A stretch of DNA of 64,000 nucleotides from Sulfolobus tengchongensis. Its GTDB lineage: Archaea > Thermoproteota > Thermoprotei_A > Sulfolobales > Sulfolobaceae. The notes under the pieces were generated by a model. It searched no databases, was not told the DNA's origin, and worked only from the letters and a program-made list of their open reading frames with translations. Within the stretch, counting starts at the first letter, position 1. Each line of letters starts with the position of its first letter. Position numbers and translations under genes: made by a program. Positions 9,684 through 17,832 of this stretch are shown here, one piece after another. The stretch lies in assembly GCF_036967215.1 (NCBI RefSeq), contig NZ_CP146016.1, positions 338,501-402,500 of the forward strand, in the 5' to 3' direction.

Positions 9684-9693
9684 ATATAAACTC

Positions 9694-9709
9694 AGTTTAA
9701 TGATAAACT
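9694..9709. promoter_or_regulatory. Inverted-repeat candidate operator upstream of flavin reductase
   Basis: AGTTTAATGATAAACT is a 5-bp inverted repeat with a 6-bp spacer, ending just before an A/T-rich TATA-like stretch and starting 44 bp before the ATG at 9738. A 15/16-identical copy sits in the same position before the next gene (10215-10230). Placement immediately upstream of BRE/TATA is typical of archaeal activator sites. Confidence 0.6.
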
Positions 9710-9737
9710 TAAATAATTTTTTTGAGTATATACTCTC

Positions 9738-10205
9738 ATGAGCGAAACGATAAGGAGCATAATGAGGTTATTTCCGTTAGGCGTTGTTGTAATAACAACT
9801 AAATGGAGCGATAATTTAGTGGGAATGACAGTAAATACATTTAACTCCTTATCCTTAAATCCCCCACTGATATTGTTCGCAGCTGATAGAACTAAAGGAA
9901 ATGATATACCTTTTAAGGAGAGTAATGGATTTGTTGTGAATTTTATTGATAACGAGAAAATACTTGATGCTTTTGCATTCAAGCCAGTTAAAGAAAGGTT
10001 TAATGGAGTGAAGTTCTTTGAGGGATTTGAAGGTTTACCAATATTAGCAGATAGTTATGCGTACATGGAGGCTAAGAAATACGTAACTTACGATATAGGC
10101 GATCATACTCTAATAGTTGGTGAAGTGGTTAATGGTAAATTTCTGAGGGATAATTTTGAGCCTTTAGTATATTATAATAGAAATTATTGGAAGTTACGCA
10201 GATAG
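9738..10205 (+). CDS. hpaC: Flavin reductase (HpaC-like) of the 4-HPA hydroxylase
   Basis: A 155-aa protein of the flavin-reductase-like, FMN-binding split-barrel family, with the N-terminal pattern PLGVVVITTKW and NSLSLNPPLILFA. Such proteins reduce FAD or FMN with NAD(P)H and hand it to a partner monooxygenase. The HpaB-type hydroxylase encoded 1 kb downstream needs FADH2, so this is its probable reductase. The ATG at 9738 lies at leaderless distance from the TATA-like stretch (9708-9720). It has its own candidate operator and is probably transcribed separately from the dioxygenase. Confidence 0.88.
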   Translation: MSETIRSIMRLFPLGVVVITTKWSDNLVGMTVNTFNSLSLNPPLILFAADRTKGNDIPFKESNGFVVNFIDNEKILDAFAFKPVKERFNGVKFFEGFEGLPILADSYAYMEAKKYVTYDIGDHTLIVGEVVNGKFLRDNFEPLVYYNRNYWKLRR

Positions 10206-10214
10206 TCTTTAATA

Positions 10215-10230
10215 AGTTTGATGATAAACT
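10215..10230. promoter_or_regulatory. Inverted-repeat candidate operator upstream of extradiol dioxygenase
   Basis: AGTTTGATGATAAACT differs from the site at 9694-9709 at one position and lies 46 bp before the ATG at 10261, adjacent to a TATA-like stretch (10231-10243). Same sequence, spacing and placement at two neighbouring promoters argue for one regulator. Confidence 0.6.
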
Positions 10231-10260
10231 AATTTACTTTTTTAGGCATATATTGGTATA

Positions 10261-11208
10261 ATGATTAGCATTTTACGCGTTTCTCACGTCTGCATAAGAG
10301 TAACAGATCTAGACAAAGCTAGATATTTTTACTCTGAACTATTAGGTTTAGTAGAAACCGAGAGATCTGGAGATTACATTTACTTAAGGGGAATAGAAGA
10401 AGGTCAGCATCATAGCTTAATTCTTAAAAAATCGAGTTCAGCAGGTTTATCTTATATAGGATATAGAGTATCAAAAGGAGAGGAAATAGATAAGGCAAGA
10501 GAAGAGCTAAGCAATTTAGGTCTTAAGGTGATTAGGTTTAAGGAAAAAGGTGTAGAAGATGGTTTGTTGTTTGAGACTCCGGGAGGTATTCCGGTATTTT
10601 TATACTATGATATGGAGTATGTTGGAGATTTGAGATTAGCATTTTATAAACATAGAGGGGTAAGTCCAGTCAGATTAGCTCATGTAAATTACGTTGTTAA
10701 TAATTTAGAGGCAGAAGTGGAATTCTTAAAGAAATATATGGGTTACTACGAGACGGAAATGTACCTAGATAAGGATGGGAATAGAACTGTTGTATGGTTA
10801 ACTAGAAGAGGAGATTCACATGAAGTAGCAATAGCTAAAGCAGATAAGAGATTCCCAGGATTTCATCATGAGACATACTATGTTCATGATCTTAGAGACG
10901 TGATAAGGGCTGCTGATATATTAGCTTCAGCTAGGTTGTGGGATAACATAGAAAGAGGTCCAGGTAGACATGGTGCTACTGAAGGATATTATATCTACTT
11001 AAGGGACTTCGATAAGAATAGGATAGAGTTCTTCACCAACGATTATGTGGTATTAGATCCAGATAAATGGAAACCGATAGTTTGGACTCATGACCAATTT
11101 AGATATAGAAGTGATTTCTGGGCTAGACCTATTCCTCAATCATGGCTAACTGAATGGGTTCCCGTGGAGGATATTTCCACGGGTCAATTAAAGGGGTGGT
11201 CTGATTGA
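10261..11208 (+). CDS. Class I extradiol dioxygenase (homoprotocatechuate 2,3-dioxygenase-like)
   Basis: A 315-aa protein with two vicinal-oxygen-chelate modules. Putative iron ligands are His141 (RLAHVNYVV), His203 (GFHHETYYV) and Glu256 (DKNRIEFF). Their spacing (62 and 53 residues) matches homoprotocatechuate 2,3-dioxygenases (59 and 53). The enzyme would cleave 3,4-dihydroxyphenylacetate, the product of the hydroxylase encoded next. Its stop overlaps the hydroxylase start (TTGA), so the two are translationally coupled. A catechol 2,3-dioxygenase role on another catechol is the main alternative. Confidence 0.92.
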   Translation: MISILRVSHVCIRVTDLDKARYFYSELLGLVETERSGDYIYLRGIEEGQHHSLILKKSSSAGLSYIGYRVSKGEEIDKAREELSNLGLKVIRFKEKGVEDGLLFETPGGIPVFLYYDMEYVGDLRLAFYKHRGVSPVRLAHVNYVVNNLEAEVEFLKKYMGYYETEMYLDKDGNRTVVWLTRRGDSHEVAIAKADKRFPGFHHETYYVHDLRDVIRAADILASARLWDNIERGPGRHGATEGYYIYLRDFDKNRIEFFTNDYVVLDPDKWKPIVWTHDQFRYRSDFWARPIPQSWLTEWVPVEDISTGQLKGWSD

Positions 11209-12680
11209 TAAGAAAAGGAACTGATTATATAAAAAGTATAAAACAAAATCAACCGTTAGTATATTATGAGGGAGAGATAGTAAAAGACGTTACTGAACAT
11301 CCTGCATTTAAAATACCAGTTTCCACAGTGGCTAAATACTATGATTTACATTGGGAAGAGCAGTATAAAGAGTATTTAAGAGTATACAATCCAGATGTGG
11401 GAGAGGAGACTAGCATAAGTTTCCTAAGACCTAAGAATAAGAAGGATTTAGCGAGATTAAGGGATGGGCTAATAAAGATATATGACTTTTATAAGGGGTT
11501 TTTCGGTAGGAGTCCAGATTATCTAAATGTATGGACCATGGTGTTTTACGCTCATGCTGAAGACTATTTTGGGAAACACTTCGGCTCAAAGTTCATGGAA
11601 AATGCCATAGAGATATATAAGGAAGCCACTAAGCGAGACCTATTCTACACACATGCTATTGTAGCCCCTATGTATGATAGATCTAGGCCACCTTCTCAAT
11701 GGGAAGACCCGTATATTCAAATAGGTATAGTTGAGGAAAAACCCGAAGGTGTAATAGTGAGAGGAGCCGCTATGATAAGTACGGCTGCTCCTTACGCGGA
11801 AATGCTATGGTATTTGCCAAATGTGAGAAGGGATACGGATCCTAGATATGCGTTGTACTTTTCAATTCCAACTAATGCTAAGGGTGTGAAGTTCTTAGCG
11901 AGAAGAGGATTTCAGCCTAGAGAAGGAGGGGAATTTGAGTACCCCATATCGTCAAGATTTGATGAGAGTGATGCGATTTTAATTTTAGATAACGTTTTAA
12001 TTCCTTGGGATAGGATAATATTTTTCAAAAAACCAGATCTAATCGAAGATTTAATGTGGCATACAGTGAACCTCAGGGGCTGGTTTAATTGGCATTTTGT
12101 TATTCAACATTATAGCAGGCTTAAGTTCCTTGCAGGTTTAGCGATGGTAATTGCTGAAGCAGCGGGTACAAGTAACTTCATTAACGTACAAGAGAAAATT
12201 GGAGAAATACTAATATATGTTGCATTAAATGAAGCTGCACTTTACGCTTCTGTCGAAAGGGCTCAAGAATTACCCAACATTACTAGGCCAGATCCTTACA
12301 TTTCGATAGCGGCTAGCCATTTCAATATGAAAGCAGTACCTAGGGCTAATGAGATACTGAGATCTATTTCAGGTGGGGCTTCGATACCAATACCAGCTGG
12401 TATCAAAGATTTTGAAAATCCCGATGAGAGACGGCTTCTGGATAAGTACATGGCGATGAAAGGATTAGATGCGTTAGAGAGAGTAAAATTGTTTAATCTG
12501 TTGTGGGATGTTATAGGATCTGAGGTGGGAATGAGATATGAACAGTACGATAGATTTAGTAGAGGAGATCCAACAATTAGATGGGCTCAAACTTATACTG
12601 AGGTATTTAGAGATAGGAAAAATGAATTCATTAAATTAGTTAAAGAAATAATGGATCAAATGCCTAATCCTAAGACCTAG
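11205..12680 (+). CDS. hpaB: 4-hydroxyphenylacetate 3-hydroxylase, oxygenase component
   Basis: A 491-aa member of the HpaB/PvcC family of FADH2-dependent monooxygenases, with the acyl-CoA-dehydrogenase-like fold and the usual length. It adds a hydroxyl ortho to the phenol OH of 4-hydroxyphenylacetate or a similar phenol. The start is TTG, overlapping the dioxygenase stop as TTGA, with a GGGGTGG ribosome site 7-13 nt upstream. The reductase gene (9738) supplies reduced flavin. The coupling with a ring-cleavage dioxygenase defines a meta-cleavage route. Confidence 0.93.
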   Translation: MIRKGTDYIKSIKQNQPLVYYEGEIVKDVTEHPAFKIPVSTVAKYYDLHWEEQYKEYLRVYNPDVGEETSISFLRPKNKKDLARLRDGLIKIYDFYKGFFGRSPDYLNVWTMVFYAHAEDYFGKHFGSKFMENAIEIYKEATKRDLFYTHAIVAPMYDRSRPPSQWEDPYIQIGIVEEKPEGVIVRGAAMISTAAPYAEMLWYLPNVRRDTDPRYALYFSIPTNAKGVKFLARRGFQPREGGEFEYPISSRFDESDAILILDNVLIPWDRIIFFKKPDLIEDLMWHTVNLRGWFNWHFVIQHYSRLKFLAGLAMVIAEAAGTSNFINVQEKIGEILIYVALNEAALYASVERAQELPNITRPDPYISIAASHFNMKAVPRANEILRSISGGASIPIPAGIKDFENPDERRLLDKYMAMKGLDALERVKLFNLLWDVIGSEVGMRYEQYDRFSRGDPTIRWAQTYTEVFRDRKNEFIKLVKEIMDQMPNPKT

Positions 12681-12734
12681 TTGTATGATCATACAAAGTT
12701 AAACCTTTTATTTGAAGGATATGGAAAGTTACCG

Positions 12735-12746
12735 TAAGTTAACTTA
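12735..12746. promoter_or_regulatory. 12-bp palindrome before LigB-type dioxygenase
   Basis: TAAGTTAACTTA is a perfect palindrome centred 40 bp before the ATG at 12780, immediately upstream of a T-rich TATA-like stretch. It has the same position as the inverted repeats at 9694 and 10215 but a different sequence (AAGTT rather than AGTTT half-sites). Weak evidence alone. Confidence 0.3.
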
Positions 12747-12779
12747 GTTTTTTATTTTTTGCTTATAGAAGGAAGCTTA

Positions 12780-13556
12780 ATGACGATTGGTCTATTCATA
12801 TCTCATGGATCGCCTACGATACTTATTGAGAAGGAGAATAAATGGAAGGATCTTTTGAAAGACATAGGGAGGGAAATTAAGGAAAAATATAGGCCAGAGA
12901 CCATAATCGTCTCTAGTCCTCATTTTGTATCGTGGACTGGAACTTATTATGTAGAAAGTGGGGATAAATTAGAATGCATCCAAGATTATTACGGTTTTCC
13001 AGAGGAAACCTATAAATATTGTTATGAAGCTTATAACGATGTTGAATTAGTTAAAGAAATAGTTAAGAACTCTAATGGAATTGTAAAAGAAGATAACAAA
13101 TGGGGGCTTGATCACGGTGCATGGATTCCCCTTTTCTACATGTTTCCCGATTATAAACCAAAGGTAGTAACAATATCGATAACAGAAAATTCACCAGAAT
13201 CCCATTACGCCGTTGGAGAGATAGTGAGAAAAGCGGTAGAAAAATTGGGAAGGAATGCGATATTCTTAGCAACAGGCTCACCAACTCATAGACTTGATTT
13301 ATTTTACCTTAAAATACCTCCAAAACCTACAAAGTTAGATATAATATTGATAAATGCAATAAAATCTGGAAGATTTGATGATATAATGAGAATTAAAGAT
13401 TTATATCCTAAAGAATATCAAGTGGCTATGCCAGAAGGAGATTTAAACACGTTGTATATGCTTTTAGGGTATGTGAAACCGAAAAGTGCTGAAGTTTTAG
13501 GACATGAAGTGCCATGGGCAGGAGTAAGTATGTTAGCCTCAATCTTTTATGGTTAA
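12780..13556 (+). CDS. LigB/DODA-type extradiol ring-cleavage dioxygenase
   Basis: About 258 aa, class III extradiol dioxygenase family (4,5-DOPA dioxygenase/YgiD type). Visible landmarks are FISHGSPT near the N-terminus (metal-binding His), [18 protein letters not shown] and [10 protein letters not shown]. It opens catechol rings with iron or zinc in a fold unrelated to the VOC-type enzyme at 10261. A TTG at 12759 could extend it by seven codons, but the ATG at 12780 stands at leaderless distance from the TATA-like stretch. It lies 100 bp after hpaB and belongs to the same aromatic island. Confidence 0.88.
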   Translation: MTIGLFISHGSPTILIEKENKWKDLLKDIGREIKEKYRPETIIVSSPHFVSWTGTYYVESGDKLECIQDYYGFPEETYKYCYEAYNDVELVKEIVKNSNGIVKEDNKWGLDHGAWIPLFYMFPDYKPKVVTISITENSPESHYAVGEIVRKAVEKLGRNAIFLATGSPTHRLDLFYLKIPPKPTKLDIILINAIKSGRFDDIMRIKDLYPKEYQVAMPEGDLNTLYMLLGYVKPKSAEVLGHEVPWAGVSMLASIFYG

Positions 13557-13574
13557 AAGTACAATAGGTACATC

Positions 13575-13856
13575 ATGCGTTTTTGTCCCAAATGTGGATC
13601 CTTAATGAGAGTTAAAGGTAGTAAAATGGTTTGTCTTAAGTGTGGATATACAGATAGTGAAGTAGAAAGAGTAGTGTTAAAAGAGAGTATATCGCATCAT
13701 AATGATAAGACAATAGTTGCAGATGGGGAAATAATAGAAGGTAGAGTTGCTGTTGCTCTTTGTCCTAGATGCGGCTCTACAAGGGCAATACTGCTTAATA
13801 AGAAAAAGAAATTGTATAAGTGCTTTACATGCAATTTAATATATACTATTGATTAA
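13575..13856 (+). CDS. TFS/RPB9-like zinc-ribbon protein with a basic hairpin
   Basis: A 93-aa protein with two zinc ribbons (Cys4, 7, 20, 23 and Cys63, 66, 83, 86), the layout of archaeal transcript-cleavage factor TFS. In active TFS the C-terminal ribbon has an acidic DE tip on a long hairpin. Here the interval between Cys66 and Cys83 is short and its tip is NKKKK (residues 75-79), with no Asp-Glu pair. It should not stimulate transcript cleavage. Sulfolobus encodes several TFS paralogues, one of which (TFS4) inhibits RNA polymerase; this may be such a paralogue, but I cannot assign which. The TATA-like sequence is about 13542-13550. Confidence 0.82.
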   Translation: MRFCPKCGSLMRVKGSKMVCLKCGYTDSEVERVVLKESISHHNDKTIVADGEIIEGRVAVALCPRCGSTRAILLNKKKKLYKCFTCNLIYTID

Positions 13857-14266
13857 AAGTTTCTAATATCTATTCCAGTTACTTTCTCGTATTCTTCAAA
13901 ACCATATTCTCTTATTACGTCCAGAACTAGTTCTTTCTTCTCCTTTATCTTTGGAAAAATATACTTTTCCTCATTTAGATTATGGTCTAATACTATTTTT
14001 ATATATCTAGGAAGCCAATCTTTTCTTTTATCTCTTATTATCGAATTACCGTATTTTTCAATCAACATATGATCGTTGGAATAGGGTTTGGCGTCCGGAA
14101 TGTCTTTAAATATGTAAAAATCTTCCGTTTTCGCATGAACGTTAACTATGAAATTATGTAATCTCTCTACTTCTTCCCAAAGAAGCTCATCGTTGAGTTT
14201 CTCTATAAAGTAAAATCTCACTCTAAATACACCATGCTCAAATTTTAGGAGTTCAATCATATCCAT
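13853..14266 (-). CDS. Hemerythrin-like HHE domain protein
   Basis: A 137-aa four-helix protein with the metal-ligand pattern of HHE cation-binding domains: His11, His44 with Glu48, His66, and His95 with Glu99/100. Such proteins bind a di-iron centre and carry or sense O2 or NO. It is convergent with the TFS-like gene (4-bp overlap) and next to oxygenase genes, but no functional tie can be shown. Length and His/Glu spacing support the family call well. Confidence 0.8.
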   Translation of the reverse strand: MDMIELLKFEHGVFRVRFYFIEKLNDELLWEEVERLHNFIVNVHAKTEDFYIFKDIPDAKPYSNDHMLIEKYGNSIIRDKRKDWLPRYIKIVLDHNLNEEKYIFPKIKEKKELVLDVIREYGFEEYEKVTGIDIRNF

Positions 14267-14330
14267 AAATCATTTTATTCTTGGGATAGTAAAAAACTTT
14301 TTATTTAACAATTAAGACTTTAACGTAATA

Positions 14331-14825
14331 ATGAAAATACTATTAATTCTTCTACTGGTACTCACAAAAACCTTTTTGTTAGGTAATTATGTAATACACG
14401 TAAGTGTTAGTGAGAATTACCCTCTAGTTCAAAATATAGAAAATTCTACAGTTGGAATAAAAATATTTTTAAATGCTCAAAATTTTACAATAATGCCTCA
14501 GAATATCACCAAATTTCTGGGAATATATAATATGTCAAACTCTTCTTATGAAATACTAATACCGTATTATGTAGTTGGTAATCAAACATTTACAATAATT
14601 TATCAAGGTAACTATTACGCGAATATCACAATCTTCTTTACAGTTGTGCGTGAGAACTCTAATAATATTGGTATTAATTTGTCAAACGATTCAACATCCT
14701 CATCATCATCTACTTTATCCCTTCCTCTAAACAGTGAAAGTGTAATAGCGATAGTATCGATCATGGCTCTTACCTTGTACATCACATTACAAAGAAAAGC
14801 AAAAAATATTAAGAAAAACAAATAA
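14331..14825 (+). CDS. Secreted or membrane-anchored protein of unknown function
   Basis: A 164-aa protein with an N-terminal signal-like hydrophobic stretch (residues 3-20), an Asn-rich extracellular part with many potential N-glycosylation sites (NST, NIT, NMS, NSS), a short Ser-rich linker (about 122-130) and a C-terminal transmembrane helix followed by Lys/Arg. This stalk-plus-anchor layout is common among Sulfolobus surface proteins. No homologue is recognised. It is preceded by a T-rich promoter-like stretch (14297-14305). Confidence 0.7.
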   Translation: MKILLILLLVLTKTFLLGNYVIHVSVSENYPLVQNIENSTVGIKIFLNAQNFTIMPQNITKFLGIYNMSNSSYEILIPYYVVGNQTFTIIYQGNYYANITIFFTVVRENSNNIGINLSNDSTSSSSSTLSLPLNSESVIAIVSIMALTLYITLQRKAKNIKKNK

Positions 14826-14836
14826 TAAAATAAATA

Positions 14837-15190
14837 TTAACTAAGTAAAGGCTGTTTCTCCTTTACCTCTTCTTTCTTCTTGATATTATTCATTTGAAGT
14901 CCAACAATTAGTATACTTTTCTCAGGCAACTTAGCAGAGATGTAGCAAGATACTTCTAGTGGATCCTTAGCTCTAATCAAGCTTTCCTTAATTAACTTAT
15001 TTGGTAAGTCGCGTGAGACTACTACAAAATACTTGACGTAACTTGGGAGAAATGTGGAAAAGAACTTCTCATAACTAGCAATAATCGTTGACTTTATGTA
15101 ATATACCTTATCTACTTCTTCTAGTTTTACCAGCTTTAATAGATCATCATCAAGGTACTCCTCAAGTTCTTTAATACTTAATTGTCTCAC
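14837..15190 (-). CDS. Small protein paralogous to the one at 17056
   Basis: A 117-aa protein of unknown function. It aligns end to end with the product at 17056-17355: YLDDDLLKLVKLEEVDKV with YLEDTLIRLVSYENVKFV, EKFFSTFLPSYVKYFVVV with NRFFKTFIPNANSYIIII, and SAKLPEKSILIVG with SVKLKDKILIIG. The C-terminus adds a charged tail rich in Lys/Glu. The two paralogues flank a DHA2-type exporter. No motif points to a function. Confidence 0.72.
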   Translation of the reverse strand: MRQLSIKELEEYLDDDLLKLVKLEEVDKVYYIKSTIIASYEKFFSTFLPSYVKYFVVVSRDLPNKLIKESLIRAKDPLEVSCYISAKLPEKSILIVGLQMNNIKKKEEVKEKQPLLS

Positions 15191-15263
15191 AATATTTTCT
15201 ATGCCATAAGTTATATATTAATTTTGCTTTACTCTGTCTCCTTAATATAACCGTAATTATAGA

Positions 15264-15479
15264 TTGTTATTTGATATAGTTATACGTATTTTCTACCGTT
15301 ATTTCTCTGGTCTATATGCTAATTTTATGGATCGAATTCAAATAAATGATTGCGACGTTAGCTATTATGAGAGAAAGGTAGATGAATCTCATTATTTAGT
15401 TATATCGCTAACTAAAAGTGTTTTTGAAAAAGATATATCGAAAAGTTTATTTGCCTCTAGAATTTACTTTAAACCATGA
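15264..15479 (+). CDS. Doubtful small ORF overlapping the exporter start
   Basis: A 71-codon frame starting with TTG whose stop overlaps the exporter ATG (ATGA), which is what a co-translated gene would look like. Against it, a TATA-like stretch inside the frame (about 15438-15452) fits a leaderless exporter transcript starting at 15476. The product has no recognisable family. The segment SHYLVISLTKSVFEKDISKS is vaguely like the middle of the flanking paralogues, so a decayed third copy is possible. Confidence 0.25.
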   Translation: MLFDIVIRIFYRYFSGLYANFMDRIQINDCDVSYYERKVDESHYLVISLTKSVFEKDISKSLFASRIYFKP

Positions 15480-16897
15480 GTTCTTCTAAAGAGGCTATGA
15501 GGACATTACTTACCCTCACTCTTATGCTAACTTTGGTAAATTACGTAGAAACTATGGTCATTCCTGCGTTGCCTAAAATCGAGGATCAGTTCTCCACTAC
15601 AGCTACAACGGTAGCATGGGTAACATCTGCATACTTAATAGTTGGTGCAGTAGCCTCACCGATTTTTGGAAAATTAGGCGATAGATATGGAAAGAAAAAA
15701 GTGTATTTAATTTCTATTGGTTTCTACTCGTTAGCAGTATTATTAGCGGGTTTCTCTCCAAACATTTATTTTTTGATACTTGCTAGAGGTATTCAAGGAC
15801 TAGGCTATTCTACTTTTCCATTAGCAATAGCCATTATAACAGATCTGTTTCCTAAAGAGAGAGTAGCATGGGCTCAAGGCATCTTGAGTGCAACATTAGC
15901 TGCAGGTCCAGCTTTAGGCTTACTGATAGGGTCTTATATTGTCCAGGATTTGGGATGGCCTTATGCTTTTCATACTGCATTTATATTATCTATAATTCTA
16001 GTAATAGTTTCGGCTAAATATATAGTCGAAATTCCTGAAAAGACCAAAGAAAAGATAGATTATTTAGGAGCTACATTTCTAATGCTAACTGTAGTTCCTC
16101 TGTTGGTTTACTTGTCAGATGGACCAAATGTAGGATGGGCAACATTAAGTCAGATATCGTTACTCATTGTTTCAATTATATCATTTGGTATATTTATGTG
16201 GGTTGAAAGAAGGACGAATGAGCCTCTAATGAGACTCGATTTATTCAAAATTAGAAATTTAATGGTGGCAAATATAGCCGGTTTAATTTCTGGAGCAGGG
16301 ATGTTTCTTATGTTTACTGGCCTAACTTACTATCTCCAGCTACCTCAACCTTATGGACTAGGTTTAACGATAATTCAGTCTGGTCTCTTAATGGCTCCCG
16401 TAGCATTAGTTATGATGATCGTTGGTCCAATAGTAGGAAGGTTAATTAATACTACTGGTCCTAAGCCACTCCTCATTATTGGTTCAATCATTAGCATGAT
16501 TGGATATTTACTTCTAGATACTTTTAGATACAATGAATATGAAGTTTTATTAGGCGTTTTGGTTGCAGCTGCAGGACTAGTAAACTTAATGATACCACTT
16601 GTTAATATGGTAGCAGTATCTCTACCTGAGGAACAAAGAGGAATAGGAATAGGAATGAATACTTTAATAAGGACCATAGGAAGTTCCATAGGTCCAGTAA
16701 TTTCAACAGTATTTATGGATACCTACACTACTTGGCTTATATATGACTTTAATAATCAAATTATACCTGTAGCCCAAGTTCCAGATTACTCAGCATTTCA
16801 TAATATGTATATGACTGCGATAGCATTAATGTTTCTAAACCTAATAGTGTCCCTATTTACTAAAAACTATGTTATAGGTAATAGACAACGTGTATAA
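15476..16897 (+). CDS. MFS transporter, DHA2 (EmrB/QacA) drug exporter family
   Basis: A 473-aa MFS protein with about 14 hydrophobic segments. Markers are GKLGDRYGKKKVYL after helix 2 and the motif-C-like GPALGLLIGSYIVQDLGWPYAF, typical of drug:proton antiporters with 14 helices. It would expel organic compounds from the cell. It is flanked by two paralogous small proteins of unknown function (14837 minus, 17056 plus). The ATG at 15476 is at leaderless distance from a TATA-like stretch. Substrate unknown. Confidence 0.9.
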   Translation: MSSSKEAMRTLLTLTLMLTLVNYVETMVIPALPKIEDQFSTTATTVAWVTSAYLIVGAVASPIFGKLGDRYGKKKVYLISIGFYSLAVLLAGFSPNIYFLILARGIQGLGYSTFPLAIAIITDLFPKERVAWAQGILSATLAAGPALGLLIGSYIVQDLGWPYAFHTAFILSIILVIVSAKYIVEIPEKTKEKIDYLGATFLMLTVVPLLVYLSDGPNVGWATLSQISLLIVSIISFGIFMWVERRTNEPLMRLDLFKIRNLMVANIAGLISGAGMFLMFTGLTYYLQLPQPYGLGLTIIQSGLLMAPVALVMMIVGPIVGRLINTTGPKPLLIIGSIISMIGYLLLDTFRYNEYEVLLGVLVAAAGLVNLMIPLVNMVAVSLPEEQRGIGIGMNTLIRTIGSSIGPVISTVFMDTYTTWLIYDFNNQIIPVAQVPDYSAFHNMYMTAIALMFLNLIVSLFTKNYVIGNRQRV

Positions 16898-17055
16898 ACT
16901 TTTAACTAAAAATATTATCTTTTATTTTTATTACACTTTCATTTATTGATTTTAGTCTATTTAAGGATTACGGTAAGAATTATGCAAATTGTACATATTT
17001 GTAGCATAAAGTGTTACACATATGTTTATTAGTGATGAAGCATATTCTAATATTA

Positions 17056-17355
17056 ATGTCTATTATAGCTCGAGAGACTTTATCGAGATACCTCGAGGAT
17101 ACGTTAATTAGGTTAGTGAGTTATGAAAATGTGAAATTTGTTAGGCATGTAAGTCCTAATTTGATAACAGATACTAATAGATTCTTCAAAACATTTATAC
17201 CTAATGCCAACTCCTATATTATTATTATTCCAGCTGATTTGAAGAACGATAAACTAAAGGAGGACTTAATTTCGATGTCAAGAAATAACTTTAACTTCAC
17301 TGTGCTAACTTCCGTTAAATTAAAGGATAAAATTCTGATAATAGGATATGAATAG
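17056..17355 (+). CDS. Small protein paralogous to the one at 14837
   Basis: I start this 99-aa protein at the ATG at 17056 (MSIIARETLSRYLED). The frame is open to an ATG/TTG further upstream (17011), but the alignment with the 14837-15190 product begins at this point and the TATA-like stretch about 17022-17031 fits a leaderless start here. The two proteins share the same core, with FFKTF at the centre and a beta-strand-like LKDKILIIG end. Function unknown. It follows the exporter gene by about 160 bp. Confidence 0.7.
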   Translation: MSIIARETLSRYLEDTLIRLVSYENVKFVRHVSPNLITDTNRFFKTFIPNANSYIIIIPADLKNDKLKEDLISMSRNNFNFTVLTSVKLKDKILIIGYE

Positions 17356-17832
17356 CAAGTTTTAGTGATTGTTTGGGATTTAAACAGCTTACTCTTCATT
17401 AAAGATCAGTTAAATAATTAGTTACTCGTCATCTTATATGTTATCTAAAAGCTAATCTTAACTATACAATATAGGTGAAGATGCCAAATTCCCATATAGT
17501 AGTTATGAAAGAAGTAAAGATGTGCAAGTTTCTGCGAGTGAAGTTATTACATAACGGGATGGAAAAAATGAACTAAGTAATCCGTGATTTCCATGAAATG
17601 TAAGGGTTTAAATACGAAGTATATGAAATTCAAACTTTACAGAGAGGGCAAAATATGTAATTTTTGCATTCTAATGAGAACATTTTTACATAACTTCCAT
17701 CTAGTGCGTGTATCATTTGAAAACTAGACGATAATTCTATGAATAGTCCTAATAGAGAGAATAGCCTTAATTTTCAGAAAATCCACAAACTAACTTCCAT
17801 CTAACCATTTTGAAAAAGAAAAATGAAAGGGG
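17356..17832. other. Intergenic region without a gene (477 bp)
   Basis: No convincing coding frame. It holds two copies of taacttccatcta exactly 100 bp apart (17691 and 17791) and a 21-bp sequence at 17611-17631 that recurs with two changes at 21004-21024 on the other side of the TnpB element. The 3' end of gdhA and of the small-protein gene converge here, so terminators are expected, but I see no clear hairpin. Confidence 0.5.

Noticed and set aside
11205-11207. An ATG start for hpaB further downstream instead of TTG
   Set aside because: The TTGA overlap with the dioxygenase stop and the GGGGTGG site just before it fit translational coupling, and family similarity begins within the first residues.
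17032-17038. gtgatga as a C box of a C/D small RNA
   Set aside because: No matching D, C' or D' boxes at proper spacing; it falls in the leader of the small-protein gene.
17691-17803. Two copies of a 13-bp sequence exactly 100 bp apart, considered as CRISPR-like
   Set aside because: Only two copies, too short, the interval is not spacer-sized and no leader or further repeats are present.
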